From Planctomicrobium piriforme (GTDB lineage: Bacteria > Planctomycetota > Planctomycetia > Planctomycetales > Planctomycetaceae), in NCBI RefSeq assembly GCF_900113665.1, contig NZ_FOQD01000008.1, positions 1-64,000 on the forward strand: a stretch of DNA of 64,000 bases, read 5' to 3'. A model generated the notes under the pieces. The model did no database searches, was not told the DNA's origin, and saw only the letters and a program-made list of their open reading frames with translations. Of the stretch, positions 9,511 to 19,362 are shown piece by piece (position 1 is the stretch's first letter; every line of letters begins with the position of its first letter). The translations under genes were made by a program, and so were the position numbers.

Positions 9511-12288
9511 TCAGGGGACGGCGGCCGCGGTTTCGACAGGATGCACCACATGCACCCGGACATGGTCCAGATTCACAATCCCCGGACCTGTGAGTTCGAA
9601 ACGCAGGCGCAACTGGCCTTCTTTGGGAACGCGGCGAACGATGCGGAACGACTTCCAGCCTTCGGTCTTCTCTTTGAGCAGAATTGCGCCGTCGCGTCCA
9701 TTCAGTGTCTCGAAGGCGGCGAAGTGGCGACCTGGTCCCTGCAAGGCGTAAGGAATTCGCACCTGACCGGTGACCAGCACAATGTCGCCTGCGACCACAT
9801 CGACCTTGGGGCTGACGACCACCGCCGTCTGGCCCGGCGGAGACTCGGGTTTCACGATCAAGCTCAGATGCGTTCCGCCATCCACGCCCCCTCGTTCGAG
9901 CCGCAGCGACGTCCAGGGGTTGTTTTTCGATCCGTCGGCCCAGGCGTCCGAGCCATCTTGCGAACCTGCGGCGAACAGGGCCGTTTCGTCTTCAAACTCT
10001 CCCGAAGGCAGACGGTTTCCGCCGTGGTCTTTGGATTTTCCAATCGCCGAAATCAGCCGCCAGTGTTCCGGCAACGTCTGATAGTTCGTCGCTTCCAGAG
10101 TGACGGTCGGCGCGGCAAACGGAGCGACCGCGGCTTCCCAGTGCGCCCGCTGAATCACGCGTAACTGTTGCATCGCTTTCTGACTGGCGAGACGGGCTTC
10201 GTTCGATCGGTCGTTCTGCAGTTCCACCTTGGCCTGTTCGGTGTAGAACGTCGCGCGGCTGAACGCCTCTTCCGCCCCAGGCAGGCCCGGTGCTCCCACG
10301 ACCGTCAATTCGTCATGCACTTCGCGCACGCGTTTGAGCTTTGCGACCGCGAGATTGACGAACGATTCTGCAGCCAGCTTCCGAGTTTGCGTCGACATAT
10401 TCAACAGCGATTTCTGATCGGCCGATTCCTTGGGCACCACGATTGCAGCCACCTGATCGAATTCTCGCAGTGTGATTTCCGTGCCGCCGGCGACACGATC
10501 CATATCCAGATTCGACTGGCCCACGTTCGTCGGTGAAACTTCCCAGGCATGAGCCACATCGCCAATTCCGTTAATCAGCACCCGCACCATCGAGGCGGTC
10601 TGGGGGCCCGGCACGCATTGACTGCCCGGCTCATGCCAGACCAGCAGAATGAGCAAGCCCCGTTCGGTATGAAACACCGTCGCACGAATCTCGGCGCTCG
10701 GTCCATTGGTCGTTTCAACATGCCCGGCCGGCGTCACTGCCCGATCCCAGCGTGAAGAAAGAGGGGAATTGGATTTCGCGCCGGCAAGGCTTTTTTGCCC
10801 CACCTGCACGGTAATGTCATCGACAATTCGACCTGTCGCCAGATAAGGTTCCAGCGCGCGGCAGTGCAGGCAGAAAATTCGCATCGCATCGACTCGTTCA
10901 TCGAGACCCGGCGCCGCGGTGTCAAATGGAATCTGCTTCCAGAATCCGACTCCCTTGAAACCGGCGGCGATCGCTTCGTACCCCTGATGCAGCACCTGTT
11001 CTGGCTCGACAATCGGAATCAAGCGGCGATCGGCAAAGTAATCGAGCAATGGGCCTGATGCCTCCGTTTGCAGGAACGTGAACATCGGTTTTCCCGGCAG
11101 CGCATAGTCGCGTCGACCGCGCAGCTCTTCGAAGTGGTCCGGGCTCGACGCCGCGGTATGAATTGCAAACCGGCTGCTTGCCAGAAAATCGACGTGGCGA
11201 TGGAACTCGCGTTCATCCGCTGACACATCTGCCAGAATCGGTCGGCGAATCGTCCGGTCGGCATCTCGCACCTGGTCGGCCCAACTGTTGATGTAGGCGC
11301 GGTCGCCGCCAGGAATTTTGATTCCCAGCATCCAGGCCCAAATCGGAGCGGTCCAGTCGGGGATCGACCGAATCGCCGCGCTATTGAGAATCGCATCTTC
11401 CGCCGGCGGTTGCGGAGGGGAGGCGATGCCCCCGATGTTCATCCCGGCCAGCGCTTCCAGCAATGGAATTTCTTCATAGCTCCGCACCCACAGCATGTTC
11501 ACGCCTGATCGGGCGATCAAATCCAGACTCTCGCCGTGATACAGCGTGAAGATCGGAAAGAACGACTCGCCATCCTTGCGAATGCGGTCGTCCATGATCG
11601 ACAGCCGTGAGGGAGCCGCCGCTGTCGTCCCTGGTCCTTCCGGAACGACGGTTTGCGGTTCCACGATCGGTCCGAATTCGAGGTCGTCGAGTTCGAGCCC
11701 CGATGTCCCCTGCGGGAGTTGCAGAAAGACGATCAATTGGTCGGCATAGGCTTCCCGCTCGTCAATTCGCACCGGCTGAACGCCGTCGGACAACTGGCTT
11801 CGCAACCGCAGCAAGCGACTTTGCATCGCCTCATCTGTCGTGCGGCAACTGACCTGCTGCCAGCGCGTCGCTTCGGTGTAAGAATCACCGATGATTTCCA
11901 GGGCCAGCGGCTCATTGGTTCGAGGGTCGCGCTGATGGGGAAATCGAACCCGCATGCCCAACCGCACATTCGCACAGTTCGAGCGAATCCAGATTGATGC
12001 GGACAACTCTGAAAAAACTCGTGATTTCGGGAGCGTAATCACCAGCCGTTCCGCTTCACCGGAGATCTCAGGCGACTGGAACAGGATCCGTTCGCACTTT
12101 TGTCCCCCGTGAAAATCTTCCGCGGTGATGGTTTGCGAGACGAGCGCCTTCGCGACTTGTTCACTTCCGGCTCGACTTATGGGGGGCTCGGCCTCAAACG
12201 GATGTTGCCGGAAGACAGCCTGTCCATCTGCATAGGTTTTGCTGCAAAACAGCCACAAAACCGCGAGAACCGCATAACCGATCCACAC
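9511..12288 (-). CDS. Large secreted protein with TIM-barrel-like core, function unknown
   Basis: About 925 aa. A hydrophobic export segment (IGYAVLAVLWLFC, ending KTYADG) marks the N-terminus. Residues ~90-240 look like a beta-sandwich carbohydrate-binding region. The middle (~270-520) resembles a glycoside-hydrolase-type barrel: SGVNMLWVRSYEEIPLLEAL, PIWAWMLG, RPILADVSADERE. After a helical segment, a second beta-sandwich precedes the end (LRLRFELTGPGIVNLDHVRV). I cannot pick catalytic acids. The start is uncertain: the frame is open to 12663, GTG 12288 sits just before the export segment, and ATG 12492 is an alternative that would add an unlikely Cys-rich stretch but keep the RR before the helix. 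Confidence 0.6.
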   Translation of the reverse strand: MWIGYAVLAVLWLFCSKTYADGQAVFRQHPFEAEPPISRAGSEQVAKALVSQTITAEDFHGGQKCERILFQSPEISGEAERLVITLPKSRVFSELSASIWIRSNCANVRLGMRVRFPHQRDPRTNEPLALEIIGDSYTEATRWQQVSCRTTDEAMQSRLLRLRSQLSDGVQPVRIDEREAYADQLIVFLQLPQGTSGLELDDLEFGPIVEPQTVVPEGPGTTAAAPSRLSIMDDRIRKDGESFFPIFTLYHGESLDLIARSGVNMLWVRSYEEIPLLEALAGMNIGGIASPPQPPAEDAILNSAAIRSIPDWTAPIWAWMLGIKIPGGDRAYINSWADQVRDADRTIRRPILADVSADEREFHRHVDFLASSRFAIHTAASSPDHFEELRGRRDYALPGKPMFTFLQTEASGPLLDYFADRRLIPIVEPEQVLHQGYEAIAAGFKGVGFWKQIPFDTAAPGLDERVDAMRIFCLHCRALEPYLATGRIVDDITVQVGQKSLAGAKSNSPLSSRWDRAVTPAGHVETTNGPSAEIRATVFHTERGLLILLVWHEPGSQCVPGPQTASMVRVLINGIGDVAHAWEVSPTNVGQSNLDMDRVAGGTEITLREFDQVAAIVVPKESADQKSLLNMSTQTRKLAAESFVNLAVAKLKRVREVHDELTVVGAPGLPGAEEAFSRATFYTEQAKVELQNDRSNEARLASQKAMQQLRVIQRAHWEAAVAPFAAPTVTLEATNYQTLPEHWRLISAIGKSKDHGGNRLPSGEFEDETALFAAGSQDGSDAWADGSKNNPWTSLRLERGGVDGGTHLSLIVKPESPPGQTAVVVSPKVDVVAGDIVLVTGQVRIPYALQGPGRHFAAFETLNGRDGAILLKEKTEGWKSFRIVRRVPKEGQLRLRFELTGPGIVNLDHVRVHVVHPVETAAAVP

Positions 12289-12580
12289 CGACCTGCGCGT
12301 CGGACATCGCCACGCCGCAGACGTGTGAACATCGGTTGATTCGTTACAACCGGACCCGAAATGAAAACCTGACGCACCTTTTAAGAACTTTGGATCAAGT
12401 CCCTTGCAGGGCGTCGTTGGCTTTTGGCAACATGGGGTCGGAATGCACTTGATGCTTTTTGTCAACTGTGCATGGGCGATTGGCTGCAGCATCGGGCGTA
12501 CTACCGAGGTTGCAGTCCAGGCGGTCCCTCGACGGCGGGATCCAGACAGAGAAACGCGAAGGGGAGGCGAGGTCACCATC

Positions 12581-12889
12581 ATGCAAAACGCCATTCGATT
12601 CCCTGATACCTCGTCAGACGAACTGCCTCGCGAACTTGTGGAGTTGGGCAAACGGATCGCCAACCTGCCCGAACAGTACTTTCAGCAGCTCGAACAGCCG
12701 TACACGCAAGTGGTCGACTGCGTCCGCCGCCGTCGGCGAATTCTGAACCTCGTTCAGGAAGCTCTTTCGCAATTGCGACTGGACGTCAAGTACCTGATGT
12801 TCGATCTCGAAGTCACCCGCGAAGAACGCGACTCTCTGCGGGCACAGCTCGATGAAATGGAACCAGGCGACTTTGGTTCAGCCTCGTAG
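12581..12889 (+). CDS. Small conserved-looking helical protein
   Basis: 102 aa. The start at ATG 12581 is strongly supported by GGGGAGGCGAGG eight bases upstream; the longer open frame from 12404 is rejected. The protein is mostly charged alpha-helix with heptad-like spacing (ELGKRIANLPEQYFQQLEQPY, then VRRRRRILNLVQEALSQLRLD, then DLEVTREERDSLRAQLDEM). It has no export signal or membrane helix, so it is probably a cytoplasmic coiled-coil protein. I do not recognise a family. It is divergent from the large secreted protein. Confidence 0.7.
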   Translation: MQNAIRFPDTSSDELPRELVELGKRIANLPEQYFQQLEQPYTQVVDCVRRRRRILNLVQEALSQLRLDVKYLMFDLEVTREERDSLRAQLDEMEPGDFGSAS

Positions 12890-12925
12890 TGGTTCAGCTG
12901 AGTAATCACTGGGCGAAGCTCTGAA

Positions 12926-13789
12926 TCAGGGGCCTTTCTCTGCTGCGGTCGGGGTCGGATTGCGTTGCTCGGCGTTTGTCGATTCCACTGCCGTGCCCGA
13001 GGTGAGCTGGATGGCATTCGGTTTTCCCTGCAGGAAGACCGGCACCTTGATGACCGGAAAATCGGGATCGTCAGTACGGATCGTCACATAGCTGGTCTGC
13101 GAGCCCGCCGGCACCCGACCTGCGACCGACACCGTAATCGGCGTCGACGACGAATCAGCCGACTGCTCTTTCGGTTTGATCTCCAGCGAGACATACGGCG
13201 TCATGCTGATCGCTTCGACGACGTTCAGGTTCTTGCCGCGATGGTCGGTCACCCGAATCTCGGAAGTGAGCGGCTTCTCGGACAATTGATAGAAATAGAG
13301 TTCCGGCGGGGTCACGATCACATTTCGCTCCGGCACCGTCAGTCGAAACGTCAACTGATCGGTGTGCGTCGTTTGACCGTCGGTGTAATTCACGTCCACC
13401 GTGTAGAGCTGCGGGCCAGGAGTTTCGCGTGCCGTTTCCACATGCACTTCGAACATCCCCTGCGAGCCGGGAATATAACTTTTTCGGTCTCCGAGCAATT
13501 TCGGAGCGAGGCAACCGCAACTGGGATCCAGCTTGAGGATCTCGATGGGCTGATTGCTGCGGTTCCAAAATGAGAACGGCACCGCAATGCGGCCCGTCGC
13601 GGGGATCTCGCGCAGATTCACGGCATATTGCCGAAATGCCAGCGGCGGCAATGGTTTGGAACCATCGAGTGAGCGTCCGAGCGGAATCCGCGGCGTCGCT
13701 GCGCAGGCGAACAGCAGCGGACAAAGTCCGGCCAGCACCAGGCTTGCGGCGGCCAGCCGATTTCTCAGGGTTTTTCGCTGCTCATCCAT
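12926..13789 (-). CDS. DUF1573 domain protein, exported
   Basis: 287 aa. ATG 13789 has GGAA six bases upstream and is preferred over ATG 13807, which touches a hairpin. The N-terminus is a signal peptide with a lipobox-like LLFAC. The DUF1573 Ig-like domain follows: PFSFWNRSNQPIEILKL then DPSCGCLAPKL, the CGC motif typical of the family, then an Ig-like fold with GSQGMFEVHV. A second Ig-like unit fills the C-terminus (TIRTDDPDFPVIKVPVFL). Such proteins are common in Planctomycetes and Bacteroidetes envelopes; the role is unknown. It is downstream of the autotransporter-like gene on the same strand. Confidence 0.78.
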   Translation of the reverse strand: MDEQRKTLRNRLAAASLVLAGLCPLLFACAATPRIPLGRSLDGSKPLPPLAFRQYAVNLREIPATGRIAVPFSFWNRSNQPIEILKLDPSCGCLAPKLLGDRKSYIPGSQGMFEVHVETARETPGPQLYTVDVNYTDGQTTHTDQLTFRLTVPERNVIVTPPELYFYQLSEKPLTSEIRVTDHRGKNLNVVEAISMTPYVSLEIKPKEQSADSSSTPITVSVAGRVPAGSQTSYVTIRTDDPDFPVIKVPVFLQGKPNAIQLTSGTAVESTNAEQRNPTPTAAEKGP

Positions 13790-13807
13790 GAACGGTTCCA
13801 ATGTCAT

Positions 13808-13840
13808 CGCCCCGATCCTTGGGGGACCGGGGCGTTTTAT
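13808..13840. terminator. GC-rich hairpin between the autotransporter-like and DUF1573 genes
   Basis: CGCCCCGATCC (13808-13818) pairs with GGACCGGGGCG (13824-13834) with one mismatch. On the plus strand it is followed by TTTTAT, but the two flanking genes run on the minus strand, where no T-run follows. It could instead protect or stop the message between the two genes. Confidence 0.4.
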
Positions 13841-13899
13841 GACAAACTGGACGTTCCTCGCAAGAGCCGTTGACCGGCCGCCTGCGTTACGGCACTGAG

Positions 13900-16800
13900 T
13901 TACGGGACAGCGGAACCGTTCACGATAATCGTCGTTCCGTTGGTCTGGGCCTGGGTGACGCCAGAGAAATCGATGTACAGGGGAGGATTGCTGCCCGGCG
14001 TGACCACGTTGTTGACAGTTCCCTGCAGCGTGATGACCCCGCGGACATCAGCAAAGAAGATCCCGCGTTCGGTGGTGAAGTTGTTGATGTTGTTGAACGG
14101 GAACAGATCGATCTCGTTGCCGTTGATGAAGACGGTCGAATCCCCGAAAATTCGAGAGAACCGAACGCCCGTGCTTGAACTGGCGTTTCCGGTGAATTGA
14201 ATCAGGTTGTTGGAAACCTCGACGGTGTTGCCAGTGGACTGGAAGGTCAGATCGATGCCAGTCGAGCCGGCGCCGGTGAAGACGAAGCCGCTGTTATTGA
14301 GAAAGTTTCCGTTGGCGTCGAACTGAGCGTTGTTACGGATCGCCACCGTGGACGCTTCCTGGAAGGTGAACTGCACCCCGGTCGCACCTGCGCCGGTGGC
14401 GGTGAGCGCGTTGTTTTCGAACAGCACGTCACCTGAGCCGTCGATGTTCAGCTCGGTTCCCACCTGATTGACGCCGTTGCTCATGACAAACTGGTTGGAC
14501 TGAATCGTGGCAGCCACGTCCCCTTGCCAGGTGACATTCAGTGCCGCAGCATTGGCGCGGTTGGAACTGATCGAGTTCGTGGACGTCAACGACCCTGGAG
14601 CTCCGTTATTCGTGAAGAAGAACTGCAGGTCAACCGGCCCCGCGATGGCGTTCGCGGTGTGAATGAAGATCGTATCCGTCCCGTTGATCGTTGTGTTGAG
14701 GCTGTCGGTAATGTTGTTGTTGTTCATGATGATGGTGTAAGCCACCGGGTCATCCGTTCCGTCGCCGTTAATGTCGATCGCCGAAGTCGCCGCGATAAAG
14801 TCGATCTGGTTCTCTCCGGTTGCGACGCCGTTGTTCGTGAGGCTGGAGTTCTGCAAAGTGAGGTTGTTGACGTCGAACGTCGCGACGGCTTCAGCACCAG
14901 ATCCGGCAATGCTCAAGTTGGTGAGCGACATGAACGGGTTGATGCCGTTGCCGTTCTGCAGCATGTTCTCCCCGGTGACGCCGCGGAAGTTGCCGTTAAA
15001 GTTCATATTCTGAAGATTGGCGACCTGCGTGTTGTCGAACGACGCCCCGGCAATCGACATGCCGGAGATCGTGCCGCCCGTTCCGGCCGTCGTGCCGGTG
15101 CCGGTCACAACAAAGGTGCCCAGGCTGTCAACCACCCGAATCCCGTAGTCTTCGTTGGTGGCGCTGACGGAATTGAGCGTCACGTCGTGACTCTGCAATG
15201 CTGTAGAGTTGGGAACGCCGGCTGCGGATGTCTGGACCGTGATGGCCCTGGCATTCGTCGAAGCGATTGTTCCGCCGGAAATGGAGACCCTGCTGTTATC
15301 CTGCAGCAATACGCCATCCGCGTTATTCGATGTCACATTGACTGAGCCCAGGCCAATTCCGCCGGCCTTGATATTTTCAAGCACGAGCACGCCGAACGAA
15401 GCTGGGCCCGCTGTATTTGCGAGTTGATTGACGACGTTGATGCTTGTAAAGCCGATTGAGCCCTGGGTTCTGTTTGTTCCGCCGGCGTTCGTCTGGATGT
15501 CAATCGCATTTGCAAATGTTGAATTCTGGTTGTTGACGGTGGTCGTTCCCTGGAAGATGGCAGAGCCCGCATAGTTGAAGATCCGCATGCCAGCGCCCGT
15601 CGTCCCGGTAGAGTTCAGAACTCCGCGATTGTTGATCGTGATGCCGTTCGTTGTAATCTGGAAAGCGGCCTTATCGACATCCTGGACATTGAAAGAAGTT
15701 TCGCGAACGTTGTTGATCGTTAACAGGCTCTGCGTTCGGAACAAGCCGGTATTGGTCAGCGTGTCATCCGCGATGCCCGCAATTTCGACCCCGTTTCCGA
15801 GGCTGCCGTTAATGGTCACGAAGTTGACGAAATCCAAAGTCCCGGAGCTCGACAGCATTTGAATCGCCGCGTCCGTGCCTGTGAATCCCGTGGCCAGGGG
15901 ACCAACCGTGACGGGACCATTGAATCTGACCGTACCGGCATTGGCGCCATTCGCCAGCAGGTTCTGCGCCAGAATCCCCACTCCGCGACGATTGAGAATG
16001 TTCGTCGTTCCGACCGCTGTGACGACGCCCGAATTGTTGATGCCGGTCGTGGGCTGCAGATTGCTGACCACAAAGGCGTCGTTGTTGGTCGTCGAGTTCA
16101 ACTGATTGATTGTCAGGTTTCCGGCAAATGTGACGCTGCCGTTGAAGTCTCCGATGAAGACGTCCCCTTCTCCCGCGGCCGATTCAGAATCGGTAAGGGT
16201 GATGTCGCCGAAGCTGATGTTCGCCGTCGAGGGCTGGATCACATTGCCGACCACTCGAATGCCTGCCCCGCCATCGTCTTCAATGAGCACATTGCTCATA
16301 TTCACCGAGCCGCCGGCATCGATGATCTGGACCGCATAGCCGTGCGAGGGGAAGGGATTCGACGTATTGTCGATCTGGTTGTTCGCCCCGGTGAAGACGA
16401 TATTTGCGGTGCCGCGCTCAACGTGGAATGCGTCTCCTTCGGTGTCAGAAATCGTGGTGTTATTGATGATCAATGTGCCGGTATTGTCTTCAAGGCGAAT
16501 CCCGTCGCCGCCGTTGACTCTGTTGATATTCACGGTGTCGATGGTGTTGACGATGAAGCCGCCGCCAAAGGCGCGATTCGTCGCGACAATTGCCGCAGAA
16601 CCCGTCGTGTTGTTGATATCGATGGCCGCAAAACGCACGCTGTTCGCGTTGAGCGTCACTGCCGGCCCCACGACGTTCTCGATCACCGGAGTGTTAAACG
16701 GCAGCGGGGTGATCGTCGGCAGCAGGACGTTGCCGGACAGATTGGCGACCGGAATCCCGATGCTCGGGACCGCCTGTTCGCCAATCACCTGCTGGAAATC

Positions 16801-18105
16801 GTTATTGATCGAGATCGGCGTGTTGAACACGCTGTTGCCCTGCACGAAGATAATGTCCGCGGGGGTTCCGCCCTGGTCGATGGCCGCCTGCAGGTCTCCG
16901 AACGGATCGCCCAGCGTGCCGCTCGTGCCGCCGGCATTGGTGGAGTCGACCTGATAGATCAGGTAGGGATTGTTCGTGCGAGGGTTGATCGCCGTTTCAG
17001 GAGCATTCAGGAAGCTGCCTTCAAACGCGACCACCGTCCGGTTGCGACGCACCCATTCCGCCAGGCGGTCGTACTGTTTGTGACCGATACGGGGACGACG
17101 CTCCAGATGACTCCAGTAGTTGATGTCCGCACCAAACACCACATTCGTCTTGAACAACTTGTCGTGCATCACTTCCAGGAACATGTGCGAGAATCGTTCC
17201 AGGATGTCGATGTCCATGCGCAGTCGCCAACCCCAAATGTCGTCGACGCTGTTATCGGTGGTGTAGAAGTGGTAGAAGCCAGCCGAGGCTTCCATGTTCA
17301 TTTTCTGCGCGAACTCGCCCGGCACCGGCACCGTGAACATGGTGTCGAAGCCCTGCATGGCAGTGGCCGTGAACGTTCGCCGCTGAAACGCGAGATACGT
17401 TCCCTGAGCCTGACCCGGGAGAACCTCGCCCAACGGCCGATCGATAAATCGCTGTGAACCAGGCTCGAATCGCTGCGAGACCACCTGGAATGTGTCCCCG
17501 TAAGGCGCGTACCAGTTCGTACGGACATCGAGGAACTCGCTAAGGAATTCGCCGCTGACGCCCCACTGTTCAAACAACGGGCCGCGCGAAGCGTCGGCGT
17601 CATACCAGCCAGAGACCCCGAGGATCGAATCGATCCGCGGGAAGTAATAGCGAGAACCAGCGCCCAGCGAGCCGGCCGTGCGACCGTTGTTGCCAATCGC
17701 CAGACGGCCTTCCGCGAACAACATCAGATTGTCCTGGAAGATGTACGGCGAGAGATCGAAGTAAGTGATCGACTGCGTTCGTCCGACCGTCTGACCGGCT
17801 TCATGTCCGATGCGGGCCTTCATGCCCACGCCGCCGGCGAGCGGAGGCTCATCCATGAAACTGGAATATTCACTCGGCACAGGTTGTCCGTAAGCGGATT
17901 GTGGCCCGCCCGCGGAGGCCGATGCGTCTGCATACGGCAGCGTGTATTGCATATTGGAAGACGGCGGCGGAGCAGCCGGTTCCTGGGCCTTCGTCTTGCC
18001 GGTACATAACAAGCCGGCCGCGGCGGCCAGTCCTGTCAGCCACCAGGCAAAGAATCGGCGGAACTGCCGTCCACGAGAGGTCTGAACAGTCTGTTCAAAC
18101 TGCAT
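13900..18105 (-). CDS. Inverse-autotransporter-like outer-membrane protein with beta-helix passenger
   Basis: 1401 aa. ATG 18105 is preceded by AGGTGGTGAG and followed by a signal peptide (FFAWWLTGLAAAAGLLC, ending TKAQEP). Residues ~80-360 are an aromatic-rich barrel like the inverse autotransporter (intimin/invasin-type) beta domain: repeated strands such as SITYFDLSPYIFQDNLMLFAEG, GSRYYFPRIDSILGVSGWYD and WGWRLRMDIDILERF. From ~400 to the end runs an Asn/Thr/Gly-rich right-handed beta-helix with dozens of short turns (SGNVLLPTITPL, GDGIRLEDNTGTLIINNTTI). The barrel would sit in the outer membrane and export the helix to the cell surface. Likely an adhesin or matrix protein; no catalytic motif seen. 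Confidence 0.75.
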   Translation of the reverse strand: MQFEQTVQTSRGRQFRRFFAWWLTGLAAAAGLLCTGKTKAQEPAAPPPSSNMQYTLPYADASASAGGPQSAYGQPVPSEYSSFMDEPPLAGGVGMKARIGHEAGQTVGRTQSITYFDLSPYIFQDNLMLFAEGRLAIGNNGRTAGSLGAGSRYYFPRIDSILGVSGWYDADASRGPLFEQWGVSGEFLSEFLDVRTNWYAPYGDTFQVVSQRFEPGSQRFIDRPLGEVLPGQAQGTYLAFQRRTFTATAMQGFDTMFTVPVPGEFAQKMNMEASAGFYHFYTTDNSVDDIWGWRLRMDIDILERFSHMFLEVMHDKLFKTNVVFGADINYWSHLERRPRIGHKQYDRLAEWVRRNRTVVAFEGSFLNAPETAINPRTNNPYLIYQVDSTNAGGTSGTLGDPFGDLQAAIDQGGTPADIIFVQGNSVFNTPISINNDFQQVIGEQAVPSIGIPVANLSGNVLLPTITPLPFNTPVIENVVGPAVTLNANSVRFAAIDINNTTGSAAIVATNRAFGGGFIVNTIDTVNINRVNGGDGIRLEDNTGTLIINNTTISDTEGDAFHVERGTANIVFTGANNQIDNTSNPFPSHGYAVQIIDAGGSVNMSNVLIEDDGGAGIRVVGNVIQPSTANISFGDITLTDSESAAGEGDVFIGDFNGSVTFAGNLTINQLNSTTNNDAFVVSNLQPTTGINNSGVVTAVGTTNILNRRGVGILAQNLLANGANAGTVRFNGPVTVGPLATGFTGTDAAIQMLSSSGTLDFVNFVTINGSLGNGVEIAGIADDTLTNTGLFRTQSLLTINNVRETSFNVQDVDKAAFQITTNGITINNRGVLNSTGTTGAGMRIFNYAGSAIFQGTTTVNNQNSTFANAIDIQTNAGGTNRTQGSIGFTSINVVNQLANTAGPASFGVLVLENIKAGGIGLGSVNVTSNNADGVLLQDNSRVSISGGTIASTNARAITVQTSAAGVPNSTALQSHDVTLNSVSATNEDYGIRVVDSLGTFVVTGTGTTAGTGGTISGMSIAGASFDNTQVANLQNMNFNGNFRGVTGENMLQNGNGINPFMSLTNLSIAGSGAEAVATFDVNNLTLQNSSLTNNGVATGENQIDFIAATSAIDINGDGTDDPVAYTIIMNNNNITDSLNTTINGTDTIFIHTANAIAGPVDLQFFFTNNGAPGSLTSTNSISSNRANAAALNVTWQGDVAATIQSNQFVMSNGVNQVGTELNIDGSGDVLFENNALTATGAGATGVQFTFQEASTVAIRNNAQFDANGNFLNNSGFVFTGAGSTGIDLTFQSTGNTVEVSNNLIQFTGNASSSTGVRFSRIFGDSTVFINGNEIDLFPFNNINNFTTERGIFFADVRGVITLQGTVNNVVTPGSNPPLYIDFSGVTQAQTNGTTIIVNGSAVP

Positions 18106-18489
18106 GGGCTCACCACCTGCACAGGCTGCGGTCTGGCAAGAGACCGGAATGACATGAAGATCCAGCGGCTCGCCACTCGGCGGAGAGAGACTGGGCCCGG
18201 CGCCGCTCTGGGGGCGCAATTCGGTCGAATGCGATTTCGAGTGATTGAAGTTCATGTTCGAAACTGCGAGGGAAGGGGACCGGGGAAGGGCCGACAAACG
18301 CTCTCGGGAACAGACTCCAGAACGGAGCGCTGCCCTGAGACGAGGGGGGATCTTGATCGATGAAAAGGGGATTCATTGGACCGTAATGAAAGCCCCATAT
18401 CGCGCGAAGGGCGACTCGCACGCGGATTTTCTGTCTGAACCCGCCGTTTTCAGGCGGCTCAGCTTAAATTCGCGTTTGCTCGGCTTGCG
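18106..18489. other. Intergenic region upstream of the autotransporter-like gene
   Basis: No gene is supported. The open frame of the autotransporter-like gene extends to 18297 but lacks a start with a ribosome site there. A short CCGCC-GGCGG hairpin lies at 18441-18457. The promoter of the autotransporter-like gene must lie here; I could not identify it with confidence. Confidence 0.5.
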
Positions 18490-19362
18490 CTAAAGACAAG
18501 CACGGATTGCAGATATGTGCTCAGGCGTCGTGCCGCAACACCCCCCGATCACACGCAATCCAGATTCAATCCAGGCTCGTGCATATCCGGCGTAAACTGC
18601 CGGTAAAACGCCTGAAGTTGCTTCCCAAACACCGCCTGGCAATAGCCTTCCGGTGTTGGCGTATGCCCCCAGCCGCGGCCCGCCGTCATTCGCCATCAAC
18701 GGAGACAGGGCCGAAAGCACCTCTTCACCCGGCAGGCAGTTCACCAGAAACACCGCCGGCGACAAGCTCGCCAGCGCTCGCCAGGCATCTACAAGGGTTT
18801 CGCCAGACAGCAAATCGCCTGAGCGCCCACAGACGAAACTCACGCAGAACGGCAGTCCCGTCGCCTGGGCCGCTTCAGCCGCGATCACCGCTTCGCGAAT
18901 CGTCACCTGGGTTTCAATGAGAATCACGTCCACGCCAGCTTCTGCAAGAAAGCCGGCCATGTGGGCATGCTCGCGTCGCAATTGGTCAATGTCCGGCGTC
19001 AATTGAGGCGAGTAGCAGTCTTCCAGCGGGGCGACGCAGCCAGCGACGTACGCTTTCTCCTTGCAGGCCTCCCGGGCAATCTCAACCGCTCGTAACGTCA
19101 GTTCTCTTGCCTGATGTGCAAGACCCAGCGATTCCAGATTTCTGGCATGAGTCCGGAACGTATACGCCGTGACGATCTCGGTACCCGCCTCGACATAATC
19201 CCGGTGAATCTGCCGCAACACCTCTGGCTGATCGTGAATGACGCCTGCCGTCCAGGAGGGGACGTTGAGATCGATGCCGCGCCGGGCGAGTTCGGTCCCG
19301 GTGGCGCCATCCAGCAGCAACGGTCGCGGCATTTCCAGCCGTTTCAGAAACGGCGCCCGCAT
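18490..19362 (-). CDS. Homocysteine S-methyltransferase family protein
   Basis: 290 aa. The Pfam-type S-methyltransferase barrel is clear: LLLDGATGTELARRG at the start, TAYTFRTHARNLESLGL, and the zinc-binding cysteines in VFLVNCLPGEE and GLRVIGGCCGTTPEHI at the end. These enzymes move a methyl group from S-methylmethionine, betaine or a similar donor to homocysteine, making methionine. The length fits the stand-alone MmuM/YagD type, with no cobalamin domain. ATG 19362 has AAGGGA upstream; the longer open frame to 19494 is rejected. The exact donor is not determinable. Confidence 0.85.
   Translation of the reverse strand: MRAPFLKRLEMPRPLLLDGATGTELARRGIDLNVPSWTAGVIHDQPEVLRQIHRDYVEAGTEIVTAYTFRTHARNLESLGLAHQARELTLRAVEIAREACKEKAYVAGCVAPLEDCYSPQLTPDIDQLRREHAHMAGFLAEAGVDVILIETQVTIREAVIAAEAAQATGLPFCVSFVCGRSGDLLSGETLVDAWRALASLSPAVFLVNCLPGEEVLSALSPLMANDGGPRLGAYANTGRLLPGGVWEATSGVLPAVYAGYARAWIESGLRVIGGCCGTTPEHISAIRACL

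Noticed and set aside
15859..17457. 532-aa open frame antisense to the autotransporter-like gene
   Set aside because: Arg/Asp/Val-rich composition with no domain, no ribosome site, and a well-supported gene on the other strand. A GC-rich shadow frame.
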